Source of the DNA: Clostridium sp. CAG:389 | GTDB taxonomy: Bacteria; Bacillota; Clostridia; TANB77; CAG-508 | Assembly: GCA_000438255.1 (NCBI GenBank) | Contig: FR901875.1 | Location: 1-12,660 of the forward strand | DNA: 12,660 nucleotides | Direction: 5' to 3' | Shown here: piece after piece, positions 1-6,476 of the stretch | How positions within the stretch are numbered: the first letter of the stretch is position 1 | Layout: each line of letters opens with the position of its first letter | Notes under the pieces: model-generated | The model's database searches: none | Told to the model about the DNA's origin: nothing | What the model saw: only the letters and a program-made list of their open reading frames with translations | Program-made: the position numbers and the translations under genes

Positions 1-570
1 GCAAGTAAAGTACAAAATTTAAAAATCGAAGATATACAAGAAAAAATGATTGAGACAAATTATGCTAATATAGATACTAATTATGGAAAAACATTTACAC
101 CGTCAAGTAAATATTATTCAAGCATATATGCAAGAGAAAAAAATCAAAAAGTAAATGGAACAAATGGAACAGACCTAAATTTTAGTGAACAAACTGAATT
201 AATAAATCAAACAACAGAAATTCAGGCAAGTTCATTAGAAGCTAAATATACTTATTGGAAAAAGACATTAGAAAAATCTGATTTTAAAAATGGGAATTAT
301 TATAATATACTTTTAGAAAATCAAAGCAATTATTTATCATATTGGATATCATCTCGTTGTACATATTCTAATTTAGGATGTATTGGGTTTGGAGTCCGTG
401 TGATAGATTCAGATATTTTAGCAGATAGAAGTTTATATAATTCAGCAAATGTTCAAAAATCAGCTGATTTTTCATTTAGACCAGTAGTTACACTTAATTC
501 TAATATTAAAATAGATACAGTAAATTCAGGAAATGGAAGCACATCAGAACAAGCATATGTAATTAAATAG
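1..570 (+). CDS. C-terminal part of a secreted/pseudopilin-like surface protein (5' end outside window)
   Basis: The frame is open from base 1, so this is the last 189 codons of a longer gene; the ATG at 46 is internal and has no ribosome-binding site. The product is rich in Asn, Ser, Thr and Tyr with no membrane segment in the visible part. Near the C-terminus it has YWISSR, then FGVRV, then FRPVVTLNSNIKI, and it ends with an SGNGSTSEQAYVIK tail. From memory of the family, this YW.(A/S)SR / FGVR / RPVV.L pattern closes many gut-clostridial proteins that begin with a prepilin-type N-terminal helix. The pattern resembles C-type-lectin-like or Fibrobacter-paralogous domains. The N-terminus is not visible, so secretion or pilin processing is inference. 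The protein probably acts on the cell surface; its ligand is unknown. Confidence 0.6.
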   Translation, partial: ASKVQNLKIEDIQEKMIETNYANIDTNYGKTFTPSSKYYSSIYAREKNQKVNGTNGTDLNFSEQTELINQTTEIQASSLEAKYTYWKKTLEKSDFKNGNYYNILLENQSNYLSYWISSRCTYSNLGCIGFGVRVIDSDILADRSLYNSANVQKSADFSFRPVVTLNSNIKIDTVNSGNGSTSEQAYVIK

Positions 571-594
571 TGTCTAGAATTTTTACTTGATAAA

Positions 595-650
595 AAAATA
601 TGTCGAATTTTGCGATGAAAAGTGATTGCAAGATTCGGCATTTTATGATA
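595..650 (+). terminator. Rho-independent terminator after the surface-protein gene
   Basis: A 14-bp stem (600-613 paired with 628-641, including two G-U pairs) encloses a 14-base loop and is followed by TTTT and AT-rich sequence. An A-run precedes the stem, so it may work weakly in the other direction too. Confidence 0.7.
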
Positions 651-818
651 TTATAAATAAAATTTAATTTTATTCAAACAAATTAATTCAAAAGCTCAAA
701 TTTCTTTGAGAAAAAATCCATAATTTAAAACAAAATAAAGAAGGTGATAAAAATATAATTACCAAAATTAAATATTAAATTGTACAAAAGGTAACTTATA
801 TTAACTTTGAAATAAATA
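651..818. other. AT-rich intergenic spacer, no gene seen
   Basis: No start codon with a usable ribosome-binding site opens a frame of useful length here. A small hairpin, CTCAAA/TTTGAG (695-700 with 705-710), has no T-run. An AAGGTGAT motif near 740 is followed only by a frame that stops within four codons. The stretch may be decayed sequence, but nothing identifies it. Confidence 0.5.
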
Positions 819-847
819 TTGACAAATAAAAGAAATAATATTATAAT
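819..847 (+). promoter_or_regulatory. Sigma-A promoter for the Rpn-family gene
   Basis: A perfect TTGACA (819-824) is followed by a 17-base spacer and a perfect TATAAT (842-847). Transcription should start near 854, leaving a leader of roughly 120 bases before the TTG start at 973. Confidence 0.8.
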
Positions 848-972
848 GGAGGAGATGAATCAATATAGAAATATTTACATTTGGGGATTACATCAAGCAT
901 AAAAACATATTTCAAAAAAAGTGGAACATAATTTATAAAGAAGAAAAGTTAGAAAAAAATAATATTTTTACA

Positions 973-1986
973 TTGTCAGACCAATATGAAAAGTATTATG
1001 TGGTGAATCATCAACACGATAAAATATTTAGAACAGTATTAGATAGAAAGTCAGATGCCCTAGCATTGATAAATAAAGCATTAAACACACAACTAGAAGT
1101 GCAAGACATAGAAAAATATAATAGTAGTTTTATAAATAAAGTCAGAAAGTCAGATGCCATAGTATTGATAAATAAAGCATTAAATACACAACTAGAAGTG
1201 CAGGACATAGAAAAATATAATAGTAGTTTTATAAATAAAGTATTTCAAAATAGAGAAGCAGATATAGTGTACAAAATAAAAGATAGAAGTATATTTATAT
1301 TAATAGAACATCAAACAAAAGTTGATTATTTAATGCCATATAGAATTTTAGAATATGAAGTAGCAATAATGCAAAGTGCAATAGATTTGGATAAAATTAA
1401 AAATAAAGAAAGCAAAATTCCATTAGTTATATCAATTGTTTTATATACAGGAAATAAAAAGTGGAATGCAAAAAAATATCTTGAAGAAAATCAAGAAAAA
1501 ATAGAAGGAATAGAAAATGGTTTAGGAAATTATAATTTAATAGATATAAATGAACTGACAGAAAAAGATCTATTAGAAGATAATTCATTTATATCAAAGA
1601 TGATGTTAATTGAAAAATCCAAAAATACTGAAAATATAGTAGAGATATTAGAAAAAATAGTTAAAATAACAAAAGAAGAAGACAAGGATACATTAAGAAG
1701 GATAATAAGTATAATTTTAGAAGAAAAAATAGGAATAACAAAAGCAAAAGAATTAATAGAGAAGATGGAAGGAGATGAAGGAAATATGTTAGCAGTAGTA
1801 GATATGATAAGAAGAGAAAATCAAATGTATATAGAAATTGGCAAAAAAGAAGGGGAACTAAAAGAGAAAATAAAGATTGTAACAAATATGTTAAAAGAAA
1901 AATTCAATATTGAAACGATACAAAAAATTACAGGAATAAACAAAGAAGAGATAGAAAAAATAGCTCAAAATAATAATGATAACTAA
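973..1986 (+). CDS. Rpn-family PD-(D/E)XK nuclease / transposase-like protein with internal duplication
   Basis: The product (337 residues from TTG 973) matches the Rpn (recombination-promoting nuclease) family. It has an N-terminal HDKIFRTVL motif, then ADIVYKI (Asp97), then FILIEHQ (Glu112, Gln114), which supply the PD-(D/E)XK acidic residues, then MPYRILEYEVAIM and LVISIVLYTG. A Lys/Glu-rich helical C-terminus ends in a small ITGINKEEIEKIA unit. Family members cut DNA and promote RecA-independent recombination in vitro; many copies are passengers of mobile DNA. Residues 25-57 are repeated at 58-90, making the protein 33 residues longer than a normal copy would be. The start is uncertain. 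TTG 973 lacks a clear ribosome-binding site, the frame stays open upstream to a stop at 856 without an ATG, and GTG codons at 1000 and 1003 are alternatives. The gene is preceded by a perfect promoter and followed by no clear terminator. Confidence 0.85.
   Translation: MSDQYEKYYVVNHQHDKIFRTVLDRKSDALALINKALNTQLEVQDIEKYNSSFINKVRKSDAIVLINKALNTQLEVQDIEKYNSSFINKVFQNREADIVYKIKDRSIFILIEHQTKVDYLMPYRILEYEVAIMQSAIDLDKIKNKESKIPLVISIVLYTGNKKWNAKKYLEENQEKIEGIENGLGNYNLIDINELTEKDLLEDNSFISKMMLIEKSKNTENIVEILEKIVKITKEEDKDTLRRIISIILEEKIGITKAKELIEKMEGDEGNMLAVVDMIRRENQMYIEIGKKEGELKEKIKIVTNMLKEKFNIETIQKITGINKEEIEKIAQNNNDN
1045..1241 (+). repeat. 99-bp in-frame tandem duplication inside the Rpn-family gene
   Basis: Bases 1045-1142 recur at 1144-1241 with a period of exactly 99. 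I count four substitutions, two of which change residues (ALAL versus AIVL). It adds 33 residues between the N-terminal HDK motif and the first catalytic acidic residue. Confidence 0.95.
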
Positions 1987-2023
1987 TAAAAATGATATAT
2001 TTTAAAAATTTGAGTTAAAACTA

Positions 2024-2052
2024 TTGTACAAAAAAATTATTATTGGTATAAT
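2024..2052 (+). promoter_or_regulatory. Sigma-A promoter for the alcohol dehydrogenase gene
   Basis: TTGTAC (2024-2029), a 17-base spacer and TATAAT (2047-2052). The -35 box overlaps an 8-base palindrome, TTGTACAA. The expected leader is about 30 bases before the ATG at 2088. Confidence 0.75.
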
Positions 2053-2087
2053 CAAGCTAGATTAAAAATACGAAGGAGGAATAAAAA

Positions 2088-3248
2088 ATGGCAATAAGAT
2101 TTGTTTTAAATGAGACATCATATTTTGGAAATAATGCAAGAGAAGTACTAGCAGAAGAAATTAAGAAAGGAAAATTCAAAAAAGTATTTTTGGTAACAGA
2201 TAAACCATTAGTAGAAGCAGGAGTAACTGCAAAAGTAGAAAAAGTATTAACAGATGAAGGAATTGAATATTCACTATATGATGAAATCAAACCTAACCCA
2301 ACAATTAAGAATGTAACAGATGGAGTTGCAGCATGTAAAGAATCAGGAGCAGATGTAATTGTAGCAGTAGGTGGCGGTTCAAGTATGGATACTGCAAAAG
2401 GAATTTCAATAGTAATGACAAATCCAGACAGAGCAGACATAAAATCTCTAAATGGAGTATCAAATACAGTAAATAAAGGAATGCCAATGATTGCGTTACC
2501 AACAACAGCAGGAACAGCATCAGAAGTTACAATAAATTATGTAATAACAGATGAAGAAAGAAAAATAAAAATGGTATGTGTAGACCCTAATGATATTCCA
2601 ATTGTAGCAATAGTAGATTCTGAATTAATGGCATCAATGCCAAAATCACTTGCAGCAGCAACAGGAATGGATGCTTTAACACATGCAGTAGAAGGATATA
2701 TTACAAAAGCTCATAATGAAATGTCAGATATGTTCCATATGAAAGCTATAAAATTAATATTTAAATATTTACCAGCAGCAGTTAATGAAAAGGACCCAAA
2801 GGCAGTTGAAATGATGGGTATGGCTCAATATATTGCAGGTATGGGATTCTCAAATGTAGGACTTGGAATTGTTCATTCAATGGCACATCAATTAGGTGCT
2901 GTGTATGATACACCACATGGAATTGCAAATGCTATGCTTTTACCAACAGTTATGAGGTTTAATGGTGAAAATCCAGAAACTGCTCAAAGATTTAGAGAAA
3001 TTTTGTGTGAAATTGGTAGACCGGATGCAGCTTACTTAAATGATCAAGATGTTATTAATACATTTGTATGGATGATTAGTGAACTTTCAAAAGCAGTTGG
3101 TATTACTCAAACTATTAAAGATTATGGGGCTAAGGAAGAAGATTTTGAAATGCTTGCTGATAAGGCTATGGAAGATCCATGTAAACCAGGTAATCCAAGA
3201 GATGTTTCAAAAGAAGATTTTATTGAATTATATAGAAGAGCTATGTAA
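2088..3248 (+). CDS. fucO: Iron-dependent alcohol dehydrogenase, lactaldehyde reductase type
   Basis: This is a full-length (386-residue) group III metal-dependent alcohol dehydrogenase. It resembles lactaldehyde:propanediol oxidoreductase (FucO) along its whole length: N-terminal RFVLNETSYFG, GGGSSMDTAKG (95-105) for NAD binding, PTTAGTASEVTINYVITDEE, CVDPNDIP, ATGMDALTHAVEGYI and GMGFSNVGLGIVHSMAH. The expected metal ligands are Asp195, His199, His263 and His277. It would reduce lactaldehyde from deoxysugar breakdown to 1,2-propanediol with NADH, in the cytoplasm. No fucose or rhamnose genes are nearby, so a broader aldehyde or diol role is possible and the symbol is a best match. ATG 2088 is fixed by AAGGAGG at 2073-2079. 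No clear terminator follows, so transcripts may run into the next small gene. Confidence 0.9.
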   Translation: MAIRFVLNETSYFGNNAREVLAEEIKKGKFKKVFLVTDKPLVEAGVTAKVEKVLTDEGIEYSLYDEIKPNPTIKNVTDGVAACKESGADVIVAVGGGSSMDTAKGISIVMTNPDRADIKSLNGVSNTVNKGMPMIALPTTAGTASEVTINYVITDEERKIKMVCVDPNDIPIVAIVDSELMASMPKSLAAATGMDALTHAVEGYITKAHNEMSDMFHMKAIKLIFKYLPAAVNEKDPKAVEMMGMAQYIAGMGFSNVGLGIVHSMAHQLGAVYDTPHGIANAMLLPTVMRFNGENPETAQRFREILCEIGRPDAAYLNDQDVINTFVWMISELSKAVGITQTIKDYGAKEEDFEMLADKAMEDPCKPGNPRDVSKEDFIELYRRAM

Positions 3249-3306
3249 GTTAACACTAATGATAAATGATAATGAATTATGTTATAGGTTATTAAGTAAG
3301 ACGGAC

Positions 3307-3335
3307 TTTACAGAAATTAGAGAATATGGTAAAAT
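3307..3335 (+). promoter_or_regulatory. Extended -10 promoter for the 69-codon gene
   Basis: TTTACA (3307-3312), 17 bases, then TAAAAT (3330-3335) with an extended TGG just before it. A TATAAT at 3353-3358 also exists, but it has no matching -35 box and sits too close to the ribosome-binding site. Confidence 0.6.
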
Positions 3336-3376
3336 TTAAATGTTACTAATTGTATAATATGCTAATAGGAGGAAAT

Positions 3377-3586
3377 ATGACTGAAAAATTTGATGCAATT
3401 TTAGAAGAACTACCACAATTTCTGGAAGAAAACGTGGAAGAAAAAAAGTTTCAACTTGAAAATGATGAGATTCATAATTTGGAACAGTATTTCAAGAAAG
3501 AAAAGATGAAACTTTTTGTTTCAGAAGTGAAGTGGGGGCGAGACTCCGAGGTGGCGGAAGTCACCATTATGAAGAGGCATAATTGA
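3377..3586 (+). CDS. Small protein of unknown function (69 residues)
   Basis: ATG 3377 is chosen because AGGAGG lies at 3367-3372 with ideal spacing; a TTG further upstream lacks support. The product is soluble, acidic in its N-terminal half (EELPQFLEENVEEKKF) and ends with a basic tail (VTIMKRHN). It has no signal peptide or membrane segment. I do not recognise the family. The pattern L..FL ... LEQYF ... EVTIMK resembles the 66-residue protein at 4121 (L..FL ... LERYL ... EVTLTK), suggesting distant paralogy. It lies between fucO and a strong terminator with its own promoter, so it is probably expressed on its own. The last third is noticeably richer in G and C than the flanks. Confidence 0.7.
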   Translation: MTEKFDAILEELPQFLEENVEEKKFQLENDEIHNLEQYFKKEKMKLFVSEVKWGRDSEVAEVTIMKRHN

Positions 3587-3592
3587 TTAAAA

Positions 3593-3631
3593 AACAAAAA
3601 CGAACTGCTGATTGGCAGTTCGTTTTATTTT
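3593..3631 (+). terminator. Strong Rho-independent terminator
   Basis: An A-run leads into stem CGAACTGC (3601-3608), a 6-base loop, and GCAGTTCG (3615-3622), followed by TTTTATTTT. The A- and T-runs extend the stem. The symmetric flanks make it potentially bidirectional. Confidence 0.9.
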
Positions 3632-3642
3632 ACTATCTTATG

Positions 3643-3671
3643 TTAACTTTTAAACCAAAATGACTTATAAT
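3643..3671 (+). promoter_or_regulatory. Sigma-A promoter for the 90-codon gene
   Basis: TTAACT (3643-3648), 17 bases, TATAAT (3666-3671). It lies just after the preceding terminator and about 50 bases before the ATG at 3722. Confidence 0.65.
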
Positions 3672-3721
3672 AATGGTAGTTACTTGTAAACTTTACACAA
3701 ATAAAAAAGGAGAAAGACAAT

Positions 3722-3994
3722 ATGGTGAAATTCAAAGTTATAGCAACAGAGGACAATATTACAATTACATTGGCTGAAGTAAGATCAACTAAGAAACTCA
3801 TAATTGAGAATTCTGATTTAAACGAAAACATAAAAATTGTAAGTACAGATAGTATTTACCATGAAATTAGAAATCAGATAGAAAAAACATATGGAGTTGA
3901 AACGTCAGAAATTAGATTTGATATTGATAATGAAACAAAAATTAAAATTGCCTCAATAGCACGACATAACAAGGATACATTCGATGCGATGTAA
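3722..3994 (+). CDS. Small protein of unknown function (90 residues)
   Basis: ATG 3722 follows AAGGAG at 3708-3713. The predicted protein is soluble, with alternating beta-like stretches at the start (VKFKVIATEDNITITLAEV), a helical middle (IYHEIRNQIEKTYGV) and a second strand-rich part (EIRFDIDNETKIKIASIA). No signal peptide, membrane segment or known motif is visible, and I do not recognise the family. The gene is a self-contained transcription unit, with a promoter about 50 bases upstream and a hairpin terminator 11 bases after the stop. It does not look related to the two small genes on either side. The dedicated promoter and terminator argue that it is a real gene. Confidence 0.75.
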   Translation: MVKFKVIATEDNITITLAEVRSTKKLIIENSDLNENIKIVSTDSIYHEIRNQIEKTYGVETSEIRFDIDNETKIKIASIARHNKDTFDAM

Positions 3995-4005
3995 GAAAAT
4001 CTCCA

Positions 4006-4049
4006 CCCTGTCATTAGAAGTTTTAATGGCAGGGTTTTTCTTTTTCTTT
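4006..4049 (+). terminator. Rho-independent terminator after the 90-codon gene
   Basis: An 11-bp stem (4006-4016 with 4024-4034, one G-U pair) is followed by a T-rich tail, TTTTTCTTTTTCTTT. The end of that tail forms the -35 box of the next promoter. Confidence 0.9.
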
Positions 4050-4075
4050 ACAAAGGCAATAAAATGATGTATAAT
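4047..4075 (+). promoter_or_regulatory. Sigma-A promoter for the 66-codon gene
   Basis: TTTACA (4047-4052), 17 bases, TATAAT (4070-4075). The expected transcription start near 4082 lies downstream of the ATG at 4064, which rules that ATG out as the start and supports ATG 4121. Confidence 0.75.
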
Positions 4076-4120
4076 AGAAAAGATGTTATAAAATTTTTTA
4101 CAGTTAAGGAGGAACATAAT

Positions 4121-4321
4121 ATGGATGACATTCCAAGTGACCGGTTGTATAAAAATTTATCAATGTTTTTAAACGGAGATAATAAGACGTGGTCAAAGAA
4201 AATCGATAAGAAAGAATTAATTAAGCTGGAACGGTATTTATACCAACAGGATATTCCAGTAACCTTGGAAAAGAAAGAACTTTTGGCTGGTAAGGTCGAA
4301 GTAACCTTGACAAAAAAGTAA
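4121..4321 (+). CDS. Small protein of unknown function (66 residues)
   Basis: ATG 4121 has TAAGGAGG at 4105-4112. A longer version from 4064 would begin upstream of the predicted transcript start. The protein is basic and soluble, with helices predicted around DRLYKNLSMFL and KKELIKLERYLYQQ and a C-terminal strand pair (IPVTLEK, KVEVTLTKK). I do not recognise the family. It shows the same order of features as the 69-residue protein at 3377: L..FL, then E(L/I)..LE.Y(L/F), then EVT(L/I).K. This suggests that the two are distant paralogues flanking an unrelated gene. A hairpin follows directly after the stop codon. Confidence 0.7.
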   Translation: MDDIPSDRLYKNLSMFLNGDNKTWSKKIDKKELIKLERYLYQQDIPVTLEKKELLAGKVEVTLTKK

Positions 4322-4353
4322 CAAAAAGCGGGTCACCAATTGTGGACCCGCTT
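4315..4353 (-). terminator. Terminator shared by convergent genes, best read for uvrB
   Basis: Stem AAGCGGGTC (4326-4334) pairs with GACCCGCTT (4345-4353). Read on the minus strand the stem runs into TTTTTGTTACTTTTTT, a good terminator for uvrB. Read on the plus strand the hairpin follows the 66-codon gene, but A-rich sequence comes next, so it would be weaker there. Confidence 0.8.
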
Positions 4354-4378
4354 AAAAAATATATAATAACTTTTAAAA

Positions 4379-6337
4379 TTATCCTAATAATTTCTCTAAT
4401 TCTTTAATTTTATCTCTAATTTCAGCAGCTTTTTCAAATTCCATAGAAGCAGCAAATTTAAGCATTTCATCAGTCAATTCAGTAATAGTATTTTTAATAT
4501 CATCAGAGCTTTCCATTTTAAATTCAACACCAATATCTGCTTGTTTAGTAATACTAATATTATCTCTAATAGATTTTTTAATAGTCTTAGGAGTAATACC
4601 ATGTTCTATATTATATTGTTCCTGAATATGACGTCTCCTATTTGTTTCTGAAATTGCCTTTTCCATTGAATCAGTAAGTTCATCAGCATACATAATAACA
4701 GTTCCATCAGTATTTCTAGCGGCACGTCCAATAGTTTGAATTAAAGAACGTTCTGAACGCAAGAAGCCTTCCTTATCAGCATCAAGAATCGCTACCAAAG
4801 AAACTTCTGGAATATCCAAACCTTCTCTCAAAAGGTTAATACCAACTAAAACATCAAACTCTCCTAAACGAAGATTTCTAATAATTTCCATCCTTTCAAG
4901 GGCTTTTATATCTGAATGCATATAATTTACTTTGATGTCTAAACTTTGTAAATATGATGTCAAATCTTCTGCCATTTTTTTAGTTAAAGTTGTAACTAAA
5001 ACCCTTTCATTTTTTTCAACTCTTATACGAATTTGCTCAATTAAATCATCAATTTGATTAGTAACAGGTTTAACTTCAATTTTTGGATCTAAAAGGCCAG
5101 TAGGTCTGATAATTTGTTCAACAACATTATCTTTACTATGTTCTTTTTCATAATCAGCAGGTGTTGCACTAACAAAAATAACTTGATTAATCCTTTCTTC
5201 AAACTCCTCGAATTTTAAGGGTCTGTTATCATAAGCAGAAGGAAGTCTAAAACCATAATTAACCAAAGAATCTTTACGAGCACGATCACCATTGTACATA
5301 GCTCTAACCTGAGGAATTGTTGCATGTGATTCATCTATCAATAAAAGAAAATCTTTTGGCATGTAATCAAATAATGTGAATGGAGGAGAACCAGCAGGTC
5401 TGCCACTTATATGTCTTGAATAATTTTCAATACCTTGGCAGAAACCAGTTTCCTTCATCATTTCCATATCAAAATTAGTTCTTTCATCAATTCTTTGAGC
5501 TTCTATCAATTTATTATTATCCTTAAAATACTTAATTCTTTCTTGTAATTCTTCATTGATTGTAACTAATGCACGTTCCATTTTATCAGAAGTTGTTACA
5601 TAATGAGAATTAGGAAAGACCATTACATGAGTTCTTTCTGCTATTGCTTTACCTGTTAAAGGATTAATTTCATAAACTTTTTCAATTTCATCACCCCAGA
5701 ATTCAACACGTATAGCAGATTCACTTTGGTCAGAAGGGTAGATTTCTAATATATCACCTTTTGCTCTAAAAGTACCTCTTTTAAAATCAATTTCGTTTCT
5801 CGAATATTGCATATTAACTAGCTTTTTCATAACTTCTTCTCTTGATTTTTGCATGCCAGGACGTAAAGAAACTATCATATGCTCATAATCAATAGGGTCG
5901 CCTAAACCATAAATACAAGAAACAGAAGCAACAATAATTACATCTCTTGTTTCAAATAATGAAGCAGTTGCAGAATGGCGAAGTTTATCAATTTCGTCAT
6001 TTATAGAAGCATCTTTTTCAATATATGTATCAGAAGCTGGAATATAGCTTTCTGGTTGATAATAATCATAGTAAGAAACAAAATATTCAACATTGTTTTC
6101 TGGAAAAAACTCTTTAAATTCTGAATACAGTTGTCCAGCAAGAGTTTTGTTATGAGCTAAAACTAATGTTGGTTTTTGAACTTTATTTATTATATTTGCC
6201 ATTGTGAATGTTTTTCCAGAACCTGTTACTCCTAATAATGTTTGAAATTTTTTGCCTTGTTCAATTCCTTTTGACAAATATTCTATTGCTTGTGGTTGGT
6301 CACCAGTTGGTTTATAGTCTGAGTGTAATTTAAACAT
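4379..6337 (-). CDS. uvrB: UvrB, excinuclease ABC subunit B
   Basis: UvrB is the DNA-helicase-like damage-verification subunit of nucleotide excision repair. It is loaded by UvrA, and it recruits UvrC for the incisions. The 652-residue product has GVTGSGKT (Walker A, 36-43), the beta-hairpin segment YYDYYQPESYIP (89-100) that inserts between DNA strands, FLLLIDESH (motif II), QVIFVSATP, the GINLLREGLDIPEVSLV region, QTIGRAARN (motif VI) and a C-terminal UVR motif (roughly 615-650) that contacts UvrC. Length is normal for the family. The start is fixed by GGAGGT (plus-strand 6344-6349) six bases before the ATG. No SOS-type GAAC-N4-GTTC operator is visible upstream, unlike many Firmicutes uvrB genes. 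uvrA and uvrC are not in the window. Confidence 0.97.
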   Translation of the reverse strand: MFKLHSDYKPTGDQPQAIEYLSKGIEQGKKFQTLLGVTGSGKTFTMANIINKVQKPTLVLAHNKTLAGQLYSEFKEFFPENNVEYFVSYYDYYQPESYIPASDTYIEKDASINDEIDKLRHSATASLFETRDVIIVASVSCIYGLGDPIDYEHMIVSLRPGMQKSREEVMKKLVNMQYSRNEIDFKRGTFRAKGDILEIYPSDQSESAIRVEFWGDEIEKVYEINPLTGKAIAERTHVMVFPNSHYVTTSDKMERALVTINEELQERIKYFKDNNKLIEAQRIDERTNFDMEMMKETGFCQGIENYSRHISGRPAGSPPFTLFDYMPKDFLLLIDESHATIPQVRAMYNGDRARKDSLVNYGFRLPSAYDNRPLKFEEFEERINQVIFVSATPADYEKEHSKDNVVEQIIRPTGLLDPKIEVKPVTNQIDDLIEQIRIRVEKNERVLVTTLTKKMAEDLTSYLQSLDIKVNYMHSDIKALERMEIIRNLRLGEFDVLVGINLLREGLDIPEVSLVAILDADKEGFLRSERSLIQTIGRAARNTDGTVIMYADELTDSMEKAISETNRRRHIQEQYNIEHGITPKTIKKSIRDNISITKQADIGVEFKMESSDDIKNTITELTDEMLKFAASMEFEKAAEIRDKIKELEKLLG

Positions 6338-6377
6338 AATATTACCTCCAATTTAATAACAAATTTATACACTTTAA

Positions 6378-6406
6378 AGTATATCATATAAAAAAGATGT
6401 TTGCAA
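6378..6406 (-). promoter_or_regulatory. uvrB promoter with extended -10
   Basis: On the minus strand, TTGCAA (6406-6401), 17 bases, TATACT (6383-6378) with TGA immediately before the -10 box. It mirrors the divergent plus-strand promoter. Confidence 0.6.
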
Positions 6407-6444
6407 TGTCTTTAATATTGCAAAAGATAGAAATATATGATATA
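6380..6444. repeat. Inverted repeat spanning two divergent promoters
   Basis: TATATCATATA (6380-6390) is the exact reverse complement of TATATGATATA (6434-6444), and TTGCAAT (6401-6407) of ATTGCAA (6417-6423). All four arms are centred on base 6412, so the -35 and -10 boxes of both promoters lie at mirror positions. Confidence 0.85.
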
Positions 6445-6446
6445 TT
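6418..6446 (+). promoter_or_regulatory. Promoter for the membrane/winged-helix protein gene
   Basis: TTGCAA (6418-6423), 17 bases, TATATT (6441-6446) with a TGA extended -10 element. The predicted transcript begins about 24 bases before the ATG at 6477. Confidence 0.6.
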
Positions 6447-6476
6447 TGGAATATCAAAAGAAGAGGGGGAAAAAAT

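Noticed and set aside
780..787. TTGTACAA palindrome, also at 2024-2031
   Set aside because: The 780 copy has no promoter near it. An 8-base AT-rich palindrome appearing twice can be chance.
848..902. GGAGGAG followed by ATG at 855 opening a 15-codon frame
   Set aside because: The ribosome-binding site touches the ATG, and the predicted transcript begins at about 854, so the frame would be leaderless. It stops after 15 codons.
2057..2520. Minus-strand open frames opposite fucO
   Set aside because: Low-complexity Ser/Leu-rich shadows of a well-supported conserved gene.
3079..3339. 86-codon frame overlapping the end of fucO
   Set aside because: It is mostly out-of-frame fucO sequence with no ribosome-binding site, and it ends inside the promoter of the next gene.
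6338..6476. SOS (LexA) operator before uvrB
   Set aside because: No GAAC-N4-GTTC-like sequence is present between the two divergent genes.
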